Counted from the stretch's first letter, positions 1 to 9,617 are shown. The stretch is 64,000 nucleotides of DNA from Lacunisphaera limnophila (GCF_001746835.1 NZ_CP016094.1:1488001-1552000), one strand, 5' to 3'. Notes: a model not told the origin generated them from the sequence alone. Numbers and translations are program-made.

Positions 1-592
1 CCGCGTTGCCGCCGAGCCAGCCGAAGCGCTGATGGCCCAGGTTGAAGAGGTGGCGGACCAGCTCGGTGAGGGCGCCGGGCTCGTTGCCAAGCACGGAGTG
101 GCAAAGCCCGTGGTAGCGGGCGGACACGGCGACGACGCGCCGGGTGTGCCGGCACAACTCACCCAGAAAGGGCCGGGCTACTTCACCCAGCACGACGACG
201 CCGCCCAGGCGGTTGCTGGGATGGAAACACTGGCCGAGCTTGGCCGGGCTGAGTTCGTCCTCGGCCCCGAGATAGACCAGGCGCTGGCCGAGCCGCTCGA
301 GTTCCTGGTGCAGGCCATGCTGGACGTGGCCAAAGTAGGTGCTGGGAATGTAGAGGCGCAGCGGGGCGCGCAGGATGTAGCCGATCTGCCCGAGGCGCGA
401 GGCCTCCGGGGTGGAGTCGACGCGCATGCCCTTGGGCAGGTAGCCCTGGCTGATGGCGCGATCCCAGATGCGCTGGTAGGTGTCGGGGTTGATGCCCGCG
501 CTGCGTCCGTTGAGGGCGAGGGAAACGAGGGCCTGGGAGACGCCGAGCTCCTTGGCGAGGAGGGTTTGGGAGATTTTTTTCTTCGGCCGCAC
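1..592 (-). CDS. LacI-family transcriptional regulator, N-terminal part (runs off the left edge)
   Basis: The reverse strand encodes a LacI-type DNA-binding domain followed by the beginning of a periplasmic-binding-protein-like sensor domain. Residues 7-30 (ISQTLLAKELGVSQALVSLA then LNGR) form the helix-turn-helix and hinge start typical of the family, and the region around residue 95 starts the ligand domain. The frame is closed by a TAA upstream, and the only in-frame start before the helix is a GTG at 592, which gives a short basic leader (MRPKKK). About 197 of the usual ~340 residues lie in the window. It points away from the oxidoreductase/rhamnosidase pair and is a candidate local sugar-responsive repressor. 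The ligand is unknown. Confidence 0.85.
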   Translation of the reverse strand, partial: MRPKKKISQTLLAKELGVSQALVSLALNGRSAGINPDTYQRIWDRAISQGYLPKGMRVDSTPEASRLGQIGYILRAPLRLYIPSTYFGHVQHGLHQELERLGQRLVYLGAEDELSPAKLGQCFHPSNRLGGVVVLGEVARPFLGELCRHTRRVVAVSARYHGLCHSVLGNEPGALTELVRHLFNLGHQRFGWLGGNA

Positions 593-732
593 GCTCCAGC
601 TCTTGATAAGTATGACCGGAGGTTCAACGCCTTATTGGCCAGGAGGGCGCGGGAATCTGGAGCCACGGCGACCCCGCCATGGTTTGGACGAAGACCGCAG
701 CGAGGTTGCCGCGGCTCCAGAATTTCCGAGGC

Positions 733-759
733 AAACCTGCGCGGAGCGCAGGTTCCACC
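733..759. repeat. 3'-end hairpin repeat, family 2 (copy 1)
   Basis: Perfect 9-base arms (AACCTGCGC / GCGCAGGTT, loop GGA) followed by CCACC, directly after the stop codon of the minus-strand oxidoreductase. Related copies lie at 35198-35223 and 40561-40590. Read on the minus strand it is a GC-rich hairpin ending in GGTTTGCC, so it may work as a terminator or mRNA stabiliser. Confidence 0.6.
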
Positions 760-760
760 C

Positions 761-2116
761 TCAAACCAGCTGACTGAGCTTGGTCGCCTCGGGGCGGAGG
801 GAGACCAGGTCAGTGAGATTCACCGGCTGGTTGCGCCGGATCGACTCGAGGCCGGCGATGCCGACGAGGATGGAGGCGGCGCCCTGTTCGTGACCGGCGA
901 AGCGGCCCCAGGCGTCGGCGTCAGTGGCACCCGGGGCGTAGAAGGAGCGGTTGAGAATTTCGTCGGCCCCGCCATGGGCCGCCTTGATGACGGGCATCGG
1001 CACGGTGTAGCCGGTCTGGAAGTGCGGATAGACCTTGATCCACTCGCCCTCCGCCTCCTGGCCGGGGCGGTCGTCCTCCAGCTTGAAATCCTTCGGGCGG
1101 ACGGCGCGGTTCATGTGCGAGCCGATGAACTCGTGGTATTCGATGCGACCGCGGTCGCCGTTAAAGCACACGCGCATGCCCTCACGGGGCGAGTAGCACA
1201 CGAGCGAGTAGGTGAGCAGCTCGCCGGTGCGGTAGCGGACGTTGAGCGACATCTGGTCGGGGATGTCGATACCCTCGCGAAACACATTTTGGTCGCGGAT
1301 ATAGCCGGAGTCGGCCTCGCCGGCGCGGTAGATCCGCCGGAAGGACTCGCTCTCGTCCAGGTCGAGACGGAACGGATCGTCCTTGGCCTCGGGGTGGCCG
1401 GTGTAGCGCGGGTAGGCCGTGAGCGCGCCGTCGCCGCGGGCCACGGCGTTTTTCTTCCCGTAGAAGACTAGGTCCCCGTAGGCGAAGACCTGGGCCGGGA
1501 TGGCGTCGAGCCACCAGTTGACGAGGTCGAAGTGGTGCGTGCTCTTGTGCACGAGGAGCGTGCCGGACTCGGCGGCGTGCGAGTGCCAGCGGCGGAAGTA
1601 GTCGGCGCCGTGGTTGGTATCGAGGAGGTACTCGAGGTTGACGGAGCGGACCTTTCCGATGACGCCGCTGGCGATGAGTTCCTTCACCTTCGTGCGGAAG
1701 GGGGCCCAGCGGTAGTTGAAGGCCACCCGCACGCGCCGGCCGCTGGCGCGCTGGGCCTCCAGGATGGCGTGGCACTTCGCCGCGTCGATCGTCAGGGGCT
1801 TCTCGGTGATGACATCGCAGCCGGCGCGCAGGGCGCGGATGATGTAGTCATGATGGGTGTCGTCCTTGGAGCAGACGAAGACGGTGTCGGGCTTCGTCTC
1901 GCGCAGCATGGCGTCAAATTGCGCGGCCGGGTAGGCGGGCACGGCGTGGTAGGCCCAGTCGCCGGCGAGCAGCCCGTTGTAGTAGGCCATGCGCGCCGGG
2001 CTGAGGTCGCAGATCGCAACCAGCTCGTTGGTGTCACGGTAAGTCGTGACGAGGGGCTCGATGAAGCTGATGGCGCGGCCGCCGGTGCCGACGAAGGCGA
2101 AACGTTTCTTGGTCAT
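761..2116 (-). CDS. Gfo/Idh/MocA-family NAD(P)-dependent oxidoreductase
   Basis: A 451-residue cytoplasmic sugar dehydrogenase-like protein. An N-terminal Rossmann motif (FAFVGTGGRAISF, residues 6-18) binds NAD(P), the family EKP motif is at 105-107, and a C-terminal alpha/beta domain carries the HKSTHHFD segment typical of this subgroup. There is no signal peptide. The ATG at 2116 overlaps the TGA of the upstream GH106 gene (ATGA), so translation is probably coupled; longer readings of the frame run into that gene. The pairing with a rhamnosidase recalls YteT in the Bacillus rhamnogalacturonan regulon, but substrate and reaction (sugar oxidation or 3-keto-sugar chemistry) are inference only. 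Confidence 0.9.
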   Translation of the reverse strand: MTKKRFAFVGTGGRAISFIEPLVTTYRDTNELVAICDLSPARMAYYNGLLAGDWAYHAVPAYPAAQFDAMLRETKPDTVFVCSKDDTHHDYIIRALRAGCDVITEKPLTIDAAKCHAILEAQRASGRRVRVAFNYRWAPFRTKVKELIASGVIGKVRSVNLEYLLDTNHGADYFRRWHSHAAESGTLLVHKSTHHFDLVNWWLDAIPAQVFAYGDLVFYGKKNAVARGDGALTAYPRYTGHPEAKDDPFRLDLDESESFRRIYRAGEADSGYIRDQNVFREGIDIPDQMSLNVRYRTGELLTYSLVCYSPREGMRVCFNGDRGRIEYHEFIGSHMNRAVRPKDFKLEDDRPGQEAEGEWIKVYPHFQTGYTVPMPVIKAAHGGADEILNRSFYAPGATDADAWGRFAGHEQGAASILVGIAGLESIRRNQPVNLTDLVSLRPEATKLSQLV

Positions 2117-4683
2117 GGCAGGGAGAGGGGCTGAAGCGGCGTGAGGGTGACAGGCCCGAGCAGGCCCGAGGGGGTGTCCGGCCAGGCGGAGGCGTTGAAG
2201 GGCTTGTAGTCTATATCCACGAAATTGATCTCGTGCATGATTTTCCAGTCCACCTTGCGGCGGTCCAGGTCGCGGATGCGGTTGGCGGCGAGGTTGGTGA
2301 CGTCGAGCTCGAGCACGTTGCGCCCGGGCCGGAGGTGCGGGCCGACGCGCAAGCGGAAGGGCAGGCTCCAAGCGGTGGCGACCTCGGTGCCGTTAAGGCG
2401 CACCCGGGCGCTCTCACGCACGTCGCCGAGGTCGAGCAGCCAGTCGGCCGCGGGGGTGGCCGGCAGGTCGAATTCCAGCCGGTAGCGCGCGGTGCCGCCG
2501 AAAGCCTGCGCGGCTTCCCCGAGTTCCGTCCAGGGTTTCAGTTCCGGGAGGCGGGCGGATCGGGGCAGCGTCGGTCCCCCGGTCAGGAAGGTGAGTTGCC
2601 ATACCCCCGGCAGCGGCACGGCGGGACCGGTGGGAGCGGTCCAGGTCCAGGCGGGTGCGGGCGAATCCGGGGCGGACTCGAAAGTGCGCAGCAGGAGGGA
2701 TGCCCCCGGGGCGAGTTGGAGGTATACTTCGGGGCTGAGGCCCGGGCGCAGCGGGGCCGCCCCGGTCTGGCCGGTGAGCGGGTCGGTGAGAGTGGCGGCT
2801 CGCGCGGGCGTGCCGAGGCGGAGCCAGCCGTCGAAGGCCCGGGCGGTGAGGTTGACGAAAAAATAGTCCCGGCCTCCGGCGCGGGCCCGGCGGATGAATT
2901 CAAGCCCGGCTTCGACGGCGGGTTCCCGCGGGATCAGGTGGGCCGCCAGCGTGGTGAACAGGGCCGAGGGTTGCTGCCATTCGGGCGCGGCCAGCAGTTC
3001 GCGGAATTGCGCGCGACGCTCCGCCAGCCGGCCGAGGCCGGGCACGTCGACGGGGGCGCCGTCGGGCAGGATGATCGTCGCACCCGCGAGCCGGAGAGCG
3101 CGGAGGTGGGCGAGGGTCTCGACCGGCATATGGTGGGTCAGCGGCACGACCAAGGCCCGGTAGCGGCCGCCGCCCGGGGTTACGATGGCGCCGTCTTCGG
3201 CGCGGGAAGCCAGGAGCTGGGCGTCGGAGAGATAGTCGACGGCGTAGCCGGCCTGGATCAGCTCGGTGGCGCGTTGTTCGAAGGCGGAGCTGTTGAGCCA
3301 GCTGCGGTCGTGCACCCCGTATTGCTTCATCAGGCCGTCGGGCGCGTGCAGCACGTCGTGGAAGGGCCAGTAGAGCAGCACGTCGTTGTCGGGGCGCCCG
3401 GACTGGAGAACGGTCTGCACGCGGGTGACGTAGGCGTTGAGCGCGGCGAAGTCCTGCCACCAGGTGTTCTGGGGGTTAAACTGCGTGGAGGCATAAAACA
3501 GCCAGCCCGGCCAGACGGCGTCCGGCGGCGAGTAGGCGGTACCATGGTAGAAGACATGGTTGATGCCGCTGGTGAAGAGCCGGTCGATCTCCGGCTTGGC
3601 GAAAGCGAGGGCCACCTGCCAGTGCTCGCGCAACCAAGTGCAGGTTTCGCTGGAGGCGAGCGGCCGGCCCATCACATGCGCGGCGGACGAGGCCATGCGC
3701 AGCACGAGCGGGTCGGGCAGGTCGCGGGTGGAGGTCCAGGTTTGTCGGAGCCCGGGAATAGGGAAGGGCGTTGAGCCGAAGGTCTCGGTCTCGGGGATGT
3801 CCACGGCGCCGTAGAGGTCGAGCAGGTTGGCCGGGGCCCCGTGGGACTGGTTGCGCACGAGGAAGCCGTGGTCGTGTGACCAACGAATCCAGGTCTGCAG
3901 GTATTCGAGATGGAGTTGGCCGAGCGTCGCCCGGTAGTCGGCCTTGAGGCGGGGCAGGGGCGCAGCGAGGTCGCGGCGGAGTTCGGCCAACTCCTCCGCG
4001 GTCAGCTTGCGGGGATCCATCAGCCCCGCGGCGTGGTCCTGCAGGTCGTAGCCGTGCAAGGCTTGGAACGCCGCCGGCAGCTCCGGCGTCCAGCCGGACT
4101 CATAATATTCGAACGAGTCGTGAAACTGTCCGCGCACGAGGCCCGCGGGAAAAGTGGTGAACGCCGCCGTGAACGGCGCGAGGTAGCGCCCGAGCGCGGC
4201 GGGGGAGTAGGGATCGACGACCAGGCCCTCGGCGCCGGGTGCGGCGCGCTTGACCTTCATCTTCGTGGGCGTGCCGGCGAGACGGCCGTCCTGCAGGATC
4301 AGTTTTTGCGCGCCGTCCGCCGGGGCGACCCAGGGCCCGCCGAAGGGCCAGCCGGTGCCGGTGGCCATGTCCACGCCCAGACCGAGGCGCTGGGCCTCGC
4401 GGCCGGTGTGGGCGAGCAGCTCCATCCAGCGGGGGGAGAGATACGCCACCTGGCGGGACTCCGCGCCGCGCACGCCATAGATGGGCGTGATCTCGACACC
4501 GCCCAGGCCCGCGGCAGCGAATTGCTCCAGCTGGCGGGTGAGTCCGGCCTCGTCCACGGCGCTGCCGGGCCACCACCACCGGGTCCAGGGCTTGGTGGTG
4601 TCGACCACCGGGCCGGCGACGAGACCGATGGGAGCGAGCAGGCCGAGGCCAAGGAACAGGACAAGCGCGGGGTGGAGTCTCAT
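2113..4683 (-). CDS. GH106 alpha-L-rhamnosidase-like glycoside hydrolase
   Basis: An 856-residue secreted enzyme with a signal peptide (residues 1-23). It shows the GH106 hallmarks TRWWWPGSA (34-42), GGVEITPIYG and GTGWPFGGPW (109-118), a TIM-barrel catalytic core, and a C-terminal jelly-roll (about 735-830, with LDLGDVRESARVRLNG). GH106 enzymes release terminal alpha-L-rhamnose from rhamnogalacturonan and related glycans. It is shorter than the ~1100-residue Bacteroides members. It is first in a two-gene unit with the oxidoreductase (ATGA overlap at 2113-2116) and is divergent from a second oxidoreductase. A candidate operator (4748-4759) lies 65 bases upstream. Confidence 0.88.
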   Translation of the reverse strand: MRLHPALVLFLGLGLLAPIGLVAGPVVDTTKPWTRWWWPGSAVDEAGLTRQLEQFAAAGLGGVEITPIYGVRGAESRQVAYLSPRWMELLAHTGREAQRLGLGVDMATGTGWPFGGPWVAPADGAQKLILQDGRLAGTPTKMKVKRAAPGAEGLVVDPYSPAALGRYLAPFTAAFTTFPAGLVRGQFHDSFEYYESGWTPELPAAFQALHGYDLQDHAAGLMDPRKLTAEELAELRRDLAAPLPRLKADYRATLGQLHLEYLQTWIRWSHDHGFLVRNQSHGAPANLLDLYGAVDIPETETFGSTPFPIPGLRQTWTSTRDLPDPLVLRMASSAAHVMGRPLASSETCTWLREHWQVALAFAKPEIDRLFTSGINHVFYHGTAYSPPDAVWPGWLFYASTQFNPQNTWWQDFAALNAYVTRVQTVLQSGRPDNDVLLYWPFHDVLHAPDGLMKQYGVHDRSWLNSSAFEQRATELIQAGYAVDYLSDAQLLASRAEDGAIVTPGGGRYRALVVPLTHHMPVETLAHLRALRLAGATIILPDGAPVDVPGLGRLAERRAQFRELLAAPEWQQPSALFTTLAAHLIPREPAVEAGLEFIRRARAGGRDYFFVNLTARAFDGWLRLGTPARAATLTDPLTGQTGAAPLRPGLSPEVYLQLAPGASLLLRTFESAPDSPAPAWTWTAPTGPAVPLPGVWQLTFLTGGPTLPRSARLPELKPWTELGEAAQAFGGTARYRLEFDLPATPAADWLLDLGDVRESARVRLNGTEVATAWSLPFRLRVGPHLRPGRNVLELDVTNLAANRIRDLDRRKVDWKIMHEINFVDIDYKPFNASAWPDTPSGLLGPVTLTPLQPLSLP

Positions 4684-4747
4684 GCGATGGGGTCACGCGG
4701 TTTTATGCCCGGTCCGGCCACAGATCAAGCGACCGGGCATGCAATCT

Positions 4748-4759
4748 GCTCGGACTGTC
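4748..4759 (+). promoter_or_regulatory. candidate operator, motif 1 (GCTCGGACTGTC)
   Basis: The 12-base GCTCGGACTGTC lies in the 220-base divergent gap between the GH106 gene and the second oxidoreductase. The same sequence precedes the TonB receptor (10645) and variants precede the mutarotase (23943) and the symporter (14613, opposite strand). GGAC-W-GTCC is an odd-length palindrome, as expected for a dimeric repressor site. Function is inferred from recurrence. Confidence 0.55.
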
Positions 4760-4903
4760 AAGACCGCGCAGGCAATGACGCCCGGGGTGGCTGGACTAGT
4801 TTGCCCGACTCAGCCCCGCACCTACCCCGCGCGGGAGTGGCCGCCGCCCCTCGGGGCCTATCCGGTTGCTTCCGCCGACCCCCTCCGCTTCTTTTTCCGT
4901 TTC

Positions 4904-6082
4904 ATGTCCGCCCTCTCCTCACCCGCCCGGATCGCCATCATCGGTGTGTCCGGCTATGGCCGCATCCACCTGCAGCTGGCGCGGGAATCCCGGGATCGCG
5001 GGGAGATCCGGATCACCGCCGCCGCCATCATCAACCGGGAGGAGGAGGCCGCGACGGTGGCGGAACTGCGGGCTCAGGGCACCGAGGTGTTCACGGACTA
5101 CGCCGAGATGTTCCGCCAGCACGCCGGCCGGATCGACCTCTGCCTGATCCCGACTGGCATCCACTGGCACGCGCGCATGACCATCGCGGCGCTGGAGGCC
5201 GGGGCCAACGTGCTGGTGGAGAAACCGCTGGCCGGCTCGGTGGCCGAGGTGGCCGAGATCCGCCGGGTGGAGCAGCGCACCGGCCGGTTCGTGGCGGTGG
5301 GCTTCCAGGATTTCTACGAGCCGGGCACCATCTGGCTGAAGCAGGAGCTGCAGCGCGGGGTCATCGGCGACATTTGGTCGGTGCGGTTTCTCGGCGTCTG
5401 GCCCCGGCCGCGGGCCTATTTCACGCGCAACAACTGGGCGGGTCGCCTGCAGGTGGACGGGGTGGCGGTGATGGACTCGCCGCTGAACAACGCCTTCGCG
5501 CACTTTGTGATGCTCAGCCTGTTTCTGGTCGGGGCGGAGGATTCCGTCACCACGCCGCGGCTGGAGGGCGTCGAGCTGCTGCGGGCCCACGCCATCGAGA
5601 GCTTTGACACCGCGGTCGTCCGTTCGCTCACCGCGCGCGGGGTGAAGCTGTGGTTTGGCGCCAGCCACGCGTGCCGCGAGACGGTCGAGCCCGAGATCGT
5701 GATCACGGGCCGTCACGGCCAGGCCTGCTGGCGCTACGAGGCCGAAGCCTGGTGGCGCGCCACCGACGGGGTCACCACGCGGCGCACGCTGCTCGACATC
5801 ACCGGTGCCCGTCGCGCGATGTTCCAGGCCGCGTTGCGGCGCTTGCAGGATCCCGCGGTCCCGATTTGCACCAGCGAGCTGGCCGGCCGGCACACGGCGC
5901 TGATCGAGGCGATCCACGGGCAGGCCCGGGTGGAGGTGGTGCCGGCCGACAAGATCATCTGGGCGGGCACCAACGGCGACACCACGCAGGTGCCCGAGAT
6001 CCTCGGGCTGGGCGAGGCCCTGCGCCGTTCCTACGTGGCCGAGCAGTCGCTGGCGGCGAGTGGTTTCTCCCTCGGCGCCTGA
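4904..6082 (+). CDS. Gfo/Idh/MocA-family oxidoreductase
   Basis: A 392-residue cytoplasmic protein with an N-terminal Rossmann fold (IAIIGVSGYGRIHLQLA, residues 10-26) and the family VEKPLAG motif near residue 105, followed by a C-terminal sugar-binding domain. The ATG at 4904 was chosen because the Rossmann strand begins six residues later and upstream sequence in this frame looks intergenic. It shares only family-level features with the oxidoreductase at 761-2116, so it is not a recent duplicate. It lies 66 bases upstream of the ABC-importer genes on the same strand and may be co-transcribed, suggesting a role in oxidising an imported sugar. The substrate is unknown. Confidence 0.88.
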   Translation: MSALSSPARIAIIGVSGYGRIHLQLARESRDRGEIRITAAAIINREEEAATVAELRAQGTEVFTDYAEMFRQHAGRIDLCLIPTGIHWHARMTIAALEAGANVLVEKPLAGSVAEVAEIRRVEQRTGRFVAVGFQDFYEPGTIWLKQELQRGVIGDIWSVRFLGVWPRPRAYFTRNNWAGRLQVDGVAVMDSPLNNAFAHFVMLSLFLVGAEDSVTTPRLEGVELLRAHAIESFDTAVVRSLTARGVKLWFGASHACRETVEPEIVITGRHGQACWRYEAEAWWRATDGVTTRRTLLDITGARRAMFQAALRRLQDPAVPICTSELAGRHTALIEAIHGQARVEVVPADKIIWAGTNGDTTQVPEILGLGEALRRSYVAEQSLAASGFSLGA

Positions 6083-6148
6083 GTGCCGCCCGGAAAAGGG
6101 ATATGATTGACTCCGCTCATATGGGCCGGAAGGTTCCGGCTTCCCCGC

Positions 6149-7666
6149 ATGCACCCGGATACGGTCCCACCCCTGTTGAGCCTGGCCGGCATCGAGAAGC
6201 GCTATGGCGCGGTGCGGGCACTGCAGGGGGTTGATTTCGAGCTCCGGGCCGGCGAGGTGCACGCCTTGCTCGGTGAGAATGGGGCGGGCAAGTCGACCCT
6301 GATCGGCATCATCACCGGGGCGCGGCCGCCGGATGCGGGCACGATGACGCTGGCCGGGCGGGTGGTCGCCGGGCTGGATCCCGCGGCAGCGCGCCTGCTC
6401 GGCATTGCGTGCGTCCACCAGCAGCCCGCGCTGTTCGCCGAGCTGACCGTGGCCGAGAACATCGGCCTGCGCCTCGAGGCCGGCGGCGCGTGGCGGCGCG
6501 TGGACTGGCGGGCCCGCGCGGCCCGGGCCGCGGAACTGCTGCAGCGCGTCGGGGCGGAGTTTCCCGCCACCCGCACCGTGCGCGAGCTGTCCATGCCCGA
6601 GCAGCAGCTGGTGGAGATCGCGGGCGCGCTCGGCGCGGGCGCGCGGATTGTCATCATGGACGAGCCGACCGCCTCGCTCACGCGGCGGGAGCAGGAAAAA
6701 CTTTACGGGATCGTGCGCGGCCTCCGCACGGCCGGGGTGGGGGTCATCTACATTTCCCACCGCCTGGAGGAGATCCGGGCGCTGGCGGACCGTGTCACGG
6801 TGTTGCGGGACGGACAGAGCGTCGGCACGCGGGCCGTGGCCGACGTGACCGAGCCGGAGCTGATCCGGCTGATGGTCGGCCGCGAGGTTGGCCTGACCGA
6901 GCGCGCGCCCGGCGCCGCGCCCGGGGCCGTGCGCCTGGCGGTGCAAAAACTCGGTTGTGCTGCCGGCGGGGTGGGCGACATCTCCTTCGAGATCCGCGCG
7001 GGGGAGATCCTCGGCTTGGCCGGTCTGGTCGGCGCGGGGCGCACAGAGTTGGCGCGCACGCTATTCGGCCTGACGCCGGCGGACACGGGCTGCATCCGGA
7101 TCGACGGGCAGGAAAAAAGAATTCGCACCCCCGGCGACGCCATCGCGGCGGGCCTGGCCTACGTGCCGGAGGACCGGCGGCGCCACGGCGTCATTCTCGA
7201 GATGCCGATCGCGCAGAACATGACGATGGCCGTGCACCGCCGGCTGTTCCCGGGCGGCTGGCTGCGGTCGGGGCCGGAGCTGGCGCTGGCGGCGGACTAT
7301 ATCCGGGACCTGGGCATCAAGGCCGCCGGGCCGGACGCACCCGGGGCGAGCCTGAGCGGCGGCAACCAGCAGAAGGTGGCGCTGGCGCGCTGGCTGGCGA
7401 CGCAGCCGCGCGTGCTCATCCTGGATGAGCCGACGCAGGGCGTGGACGTGGGCGCAAAAAGCGAGATCCACCGCATCATCCGCCGGCTCGCCGCCGACGG
7501 GCTCGCCGTGCTTCTGATCTCGAGCGACCTGCCGGAGGTGTTGGCGATGAGCGACCGCCTCGGCGTGATGCGCGGCGGCCGCCTGGTGGAGATGCTGCCG
7601 GGGGGCACGCCCGCGCCGGTCGTGATGGCCGCGGCGCTCGGGCAGACGGGGAGGGCGGTCGCATGA
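6149..7666 (+). CDS. rhaT: sugar ABC transporter ATP-binding protein (RhaT/RbsA-type, two ATPase domains)
   Basis: A 505-residue fused double ATPase of the carbohydrate uptake class 2 (RbsA/XylG/RhaT). The first domain has Walker A GENGAGKST (42-50) and Walker B IVIMDEPTA. The second has the usual degenerate P-loop GLVGAGRTE, signature LSGGNQQKVALARWL, and LILDEPTQGVDVG near residue 425. It powers a ribose/rhamnose-type importer with the next three genes. A TTG start at 6107 is also possible, but the ATG at 6149 fits the family N terminus, and a TATGAT at 6102 could be a -10 element between them. Its stop overlaps the next ATG (ATGA). The rhamnose assignment rests on the binding protein and context. 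Confidence 0.88.
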   Translation: MHPDTVPPLLSLAGIEKRYGAVRALQGVDFELRAGEVHALLGENGAGKSTLIGIITGARPPDAGTMTLAGRVVAGLDPAAARLLGIACVHQQPALFAELTVAENIGLRLEAGGAWRRVDWRARAARAAELLQRVGAEFPATRTVRELSMPEQQLVEIAGALGAGARIVIMDEPTASLTRREQEKLYGIVRGLRTAGVGVIYISHRLEEIRALADRVTVLRDGQSVGTRAVADVTEPELIRLMVGREVGLTERAPGAAPGAVRLAVQKLGCAAGGVGDISFEIRAGEILGLAGLVGAGRTELARTLFGLTPADTGCIRIDGQEKRIRTPGDAIAAGLAYVPEDRRRHGVILEMPIAQNMTMAVHRRLFPGGWLRSGPELALAADYIRDLGIKAAGPDAPGASLSGGNQQKVALARWLATQPRVLILDEPTQGVDVGAKSEIHRIIRRLAADGLAVLLISSDLPEVLAMSDRLGVMRGGRLVEMLPGGTPAPVVMAAALGQTGRAVA

Positions 7667-8592
7667 GGCGGCCCACCCGCGAACTTTCGGTGGCCGGCGT
7701 GCTCGCGCTGCTGCTGGTGGCCATGGCGGTCCTGGCCCCGGCGTTCTTCGCGCCGCAGCCGCTGCGGTCGCTGCTGGTGCGCGAGATGCCGGCGCTCGTC
7801 GTGGCGTGCGGCATGGCGTTCGTGATCATCGCGCGGGAGATAGACATTTCCGTGGGCGCGCAGTTTTCCGTGTGCAGCGTCGTCGCCGGGCTGCTGGCCG
7901 TGCGCGGCTGGCCGCTGCCGCTGGTGCTGGCGGCGGCGATGGGCACGGGCGCCCTCATGGGCCTGGCCAACGGGGCGCTCGTCGCGCTGGCCCGGCTGCC
8001 CTCGATTGTGGTGACGCTGGCGACCATGGTGACCCTGCGGCAGGGCCTGAACCTCGCGCGGCAGGGTGAATTCGTGAACCTGCCCGATGGCGTGCAGTGG
8101 TTCGGCCTGAGCCAGACCGCCGGTCAGTGGCTGGTGCTCGCCGTGGCGGCGGGCGTCCTGACGGTGCTGGCATGGGCGGCGCGGCACCTGGCGGCCGGGC
8201 GTTTTGTCTACGCCGTGGGCAGTGAGGCGGACGCGGCCCGACTGGCCGGCATCGACCCCGCGCGCGTCACGCTCGGGGTCTTTGGCTTCATGGGGGTCCT
8301 CACCGGTTTCGCGGCGATGCTGAACCTGGTGCAGTCGCCGCAGATCCAGCCGCTGGTCGGCAGCGGCCTGGAGCTGAAGGTCATCGCCGCCGCGGTGGTG
8401 GGCGGGGTCGCGATCTCCGGCGGCCGGGGCAGCCTCTGGGGCGTGCTCGCGGGCCTGCTGCTGCTCGCGACGATTCCGCCGGCGCTCATCCACCTGCACA
8501 TCGAGGCTTATTGGGAGAAGGCGATCCAGGGTGCGATCATTCTGCTGGCCGCCGCGTCGGACGGTCTGGGCCGGAAGGGGGGCCGCGCATGA
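7663..8592 (+). CDS. rhaP: sugar ABC transporter permease (RhaP/RbsC-type)
   Basis: A 309-residue inner-membrane protein with about eight to ten hydrophobic helices. It has the RbsC-family signature REIDISVGAQFSV near residue 58 and GGVAISGGRGSLWG near residue 250. It forms half of the translocation pore of a class 2 carbohydrate importer. The start overlaps the ATPase stop (ATGA at 7663-7666) and its own stop overlaps the next permease start, so the three genes form a tightly coupled unit. Confidence 0.88.
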   Translation: MRRPTRELSVAGVLALLLVAMAVLAPAFFAPQPLRSLLVREMPALVVACGMAFVIIAREIDISVGAQFSVCSVVAGLLAVRGWPLPLVLAAAMGTGALMGLANGALVALARLPSIVVTLATMVTLRQGLNLARQGEFVNLPDGVQWFGLSQTAGQWLVLAVAAGVLTVLAWAARHLAAGRFVYAVGSEADAARLAGIDPARVTLGVFGFMGVLTGFAAMLNLVQSPQIQPLVGSGLELKVIAAAVVGGVAISGGRGSLWGVLAGLLLLATIPPALIHLHIEAYWEKAIQGAIILLAAASDGLGRKGGRA

Positions 8593-9617
8593 GCCCAACC
8601 GGGGAAACCCCTCTCTGGCGGCGGCTGCTGTTCCGCCATGAGACACTGTTGCTGCTCGTGCTCGTGGTCGAGTGGCTGCTCTTTTATCACTACGGCACGA
8701 CGGTGAACCGCCGGGGGGTGACGGTCGGCTTCGGCACGATGGACCGGCAGATGGACATCCTGCGCCACTCCTGTGAGATCGGGCTGCTCGCGCTGGCGCT
8801 GACGCCCGTGATCCTCACGGCCGGCATTGATCTGTCGGTCGGTTCGCTGCTGGGCCTCTGCGCGATCGTCTTCGGCAAGCTCTGGCACGATGCCGGGGTG
8901 GGACTGCCGCTGGCCGCAGCCCTGACGCTGCTGGCCGGGGCATTGGCGGGCGGACTCAACGCCGGGTTGATCACGCGGCTGCGGCTGCCGCCGTTGATCG
9001 TGACCCTGGGCACGTATTCGCTGTTCCGCGGGCTGGCCGAGGCGATGACGCAGGGGGCTGTCACCTACACGGATTTTCCGGCGGCTTTCCTGTTCCTGGG
9101 TCAGGAGCGTTGGCTCGGATTGCCGGCCCAGGCCTGGGTACTGCTGCCGGTGGCCGCGGGCGTCTGGCTGATGGTGCACGCGACCGCGACCGGCCGTTCC
9201 CTGCGCGCGATTGGGTTTTCACCCGAGGGCGCGCGTTATGCCGGCCTGCCGGTGGACCGCCGCGTGGCGCTGGTCTATGTGCTGGCCGGGGTCATCGCCG
9301 CGCTGGCGGCGCTGATCTACACCGCGCGGCTCGGGCAGGCGAAGGCCGATGCGGGGACGGGCTACGAGCTGTTCGCCATCACCGCGGTGGTGCTCGGTGG
9401 CACCAGCATCTTCGGTGGGCGCGGCAGCATCACCGGCACACTGCTCGGCGTCGCGGCCATCGCCGTCTTGAAAAACGGCCTGGCCACCCTGCCGGTGGTG
9501 ATCCGCCTGAACGCAACCGAGGAACTGGCCGGGGTGCTCACGGGTCTGCTCCTGTTGCTTGCGCTGCTGGGGAGCAACCTGCCAGCCTGGCTGGGCCGAG
9601 GTCGGACTCCCCGCTGA
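8589..9617 (+). CDS. rhaQ: sugar ABC transporter permease, second subunit (RhaQ/RbsC-type)
   Basis: A 342-residue polytopic membrane protein of the same family as the preceding permease, with TAGIDLSVGSLLGL near residue 80 and VVLGGTSIFGGRGSITG near residue 275. Two different permeases in tandem are typical of RhaPQ systems, whereas ribose systems usually have one. The ATG at 8589 sits in an ATGA overlap with the previous stop; a longer reading of the frame starts inside the upstream gene and was rejected. Confidence 0.87.
   Translation: MSPTGETPLWRRLLFRHETLLLLVLVVEWLLFYHYGTTVNRRGVTVGFGTMDRQMDILRHSCEIGLLALALTPVILTAGIDLSVGSLLGLCAIVFGKLWHDAGVGLPLAAALTLLAGALAGGLNAGLITRLRLPPLIVTLGTYSLFRGLAEAMTQGAVTYTDFPAAFLFLGQERWLGLPAQAWVLLPVAAGVWLMVHATATGRSLRAIGFSPEGARYAGLPVDRRVALVYVLAGVIAALAALIYTARLGQAKADAGTGYELFAITAVVLGGTSIFGGRGSITGTLLGVAAIAVLKNGLATLPVVIRLNATEELAGVLTGLLLLLALLGSNLPAWLGRGRTPR

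Noticed and set aside
32-1471. 479-residue plus-strand reading frame
   Set aside because: It is antisense to the LacI and oxidoreductase genes, has low-complexity composition and no family features; an artefact of high GC.
6107-6148. TTG start extending the ABC ATPase by 14 residues
   Set aside because: Possible, but the extra residues are not family-like and a TATGAT overlaps that start; ATG 6149 preferred.
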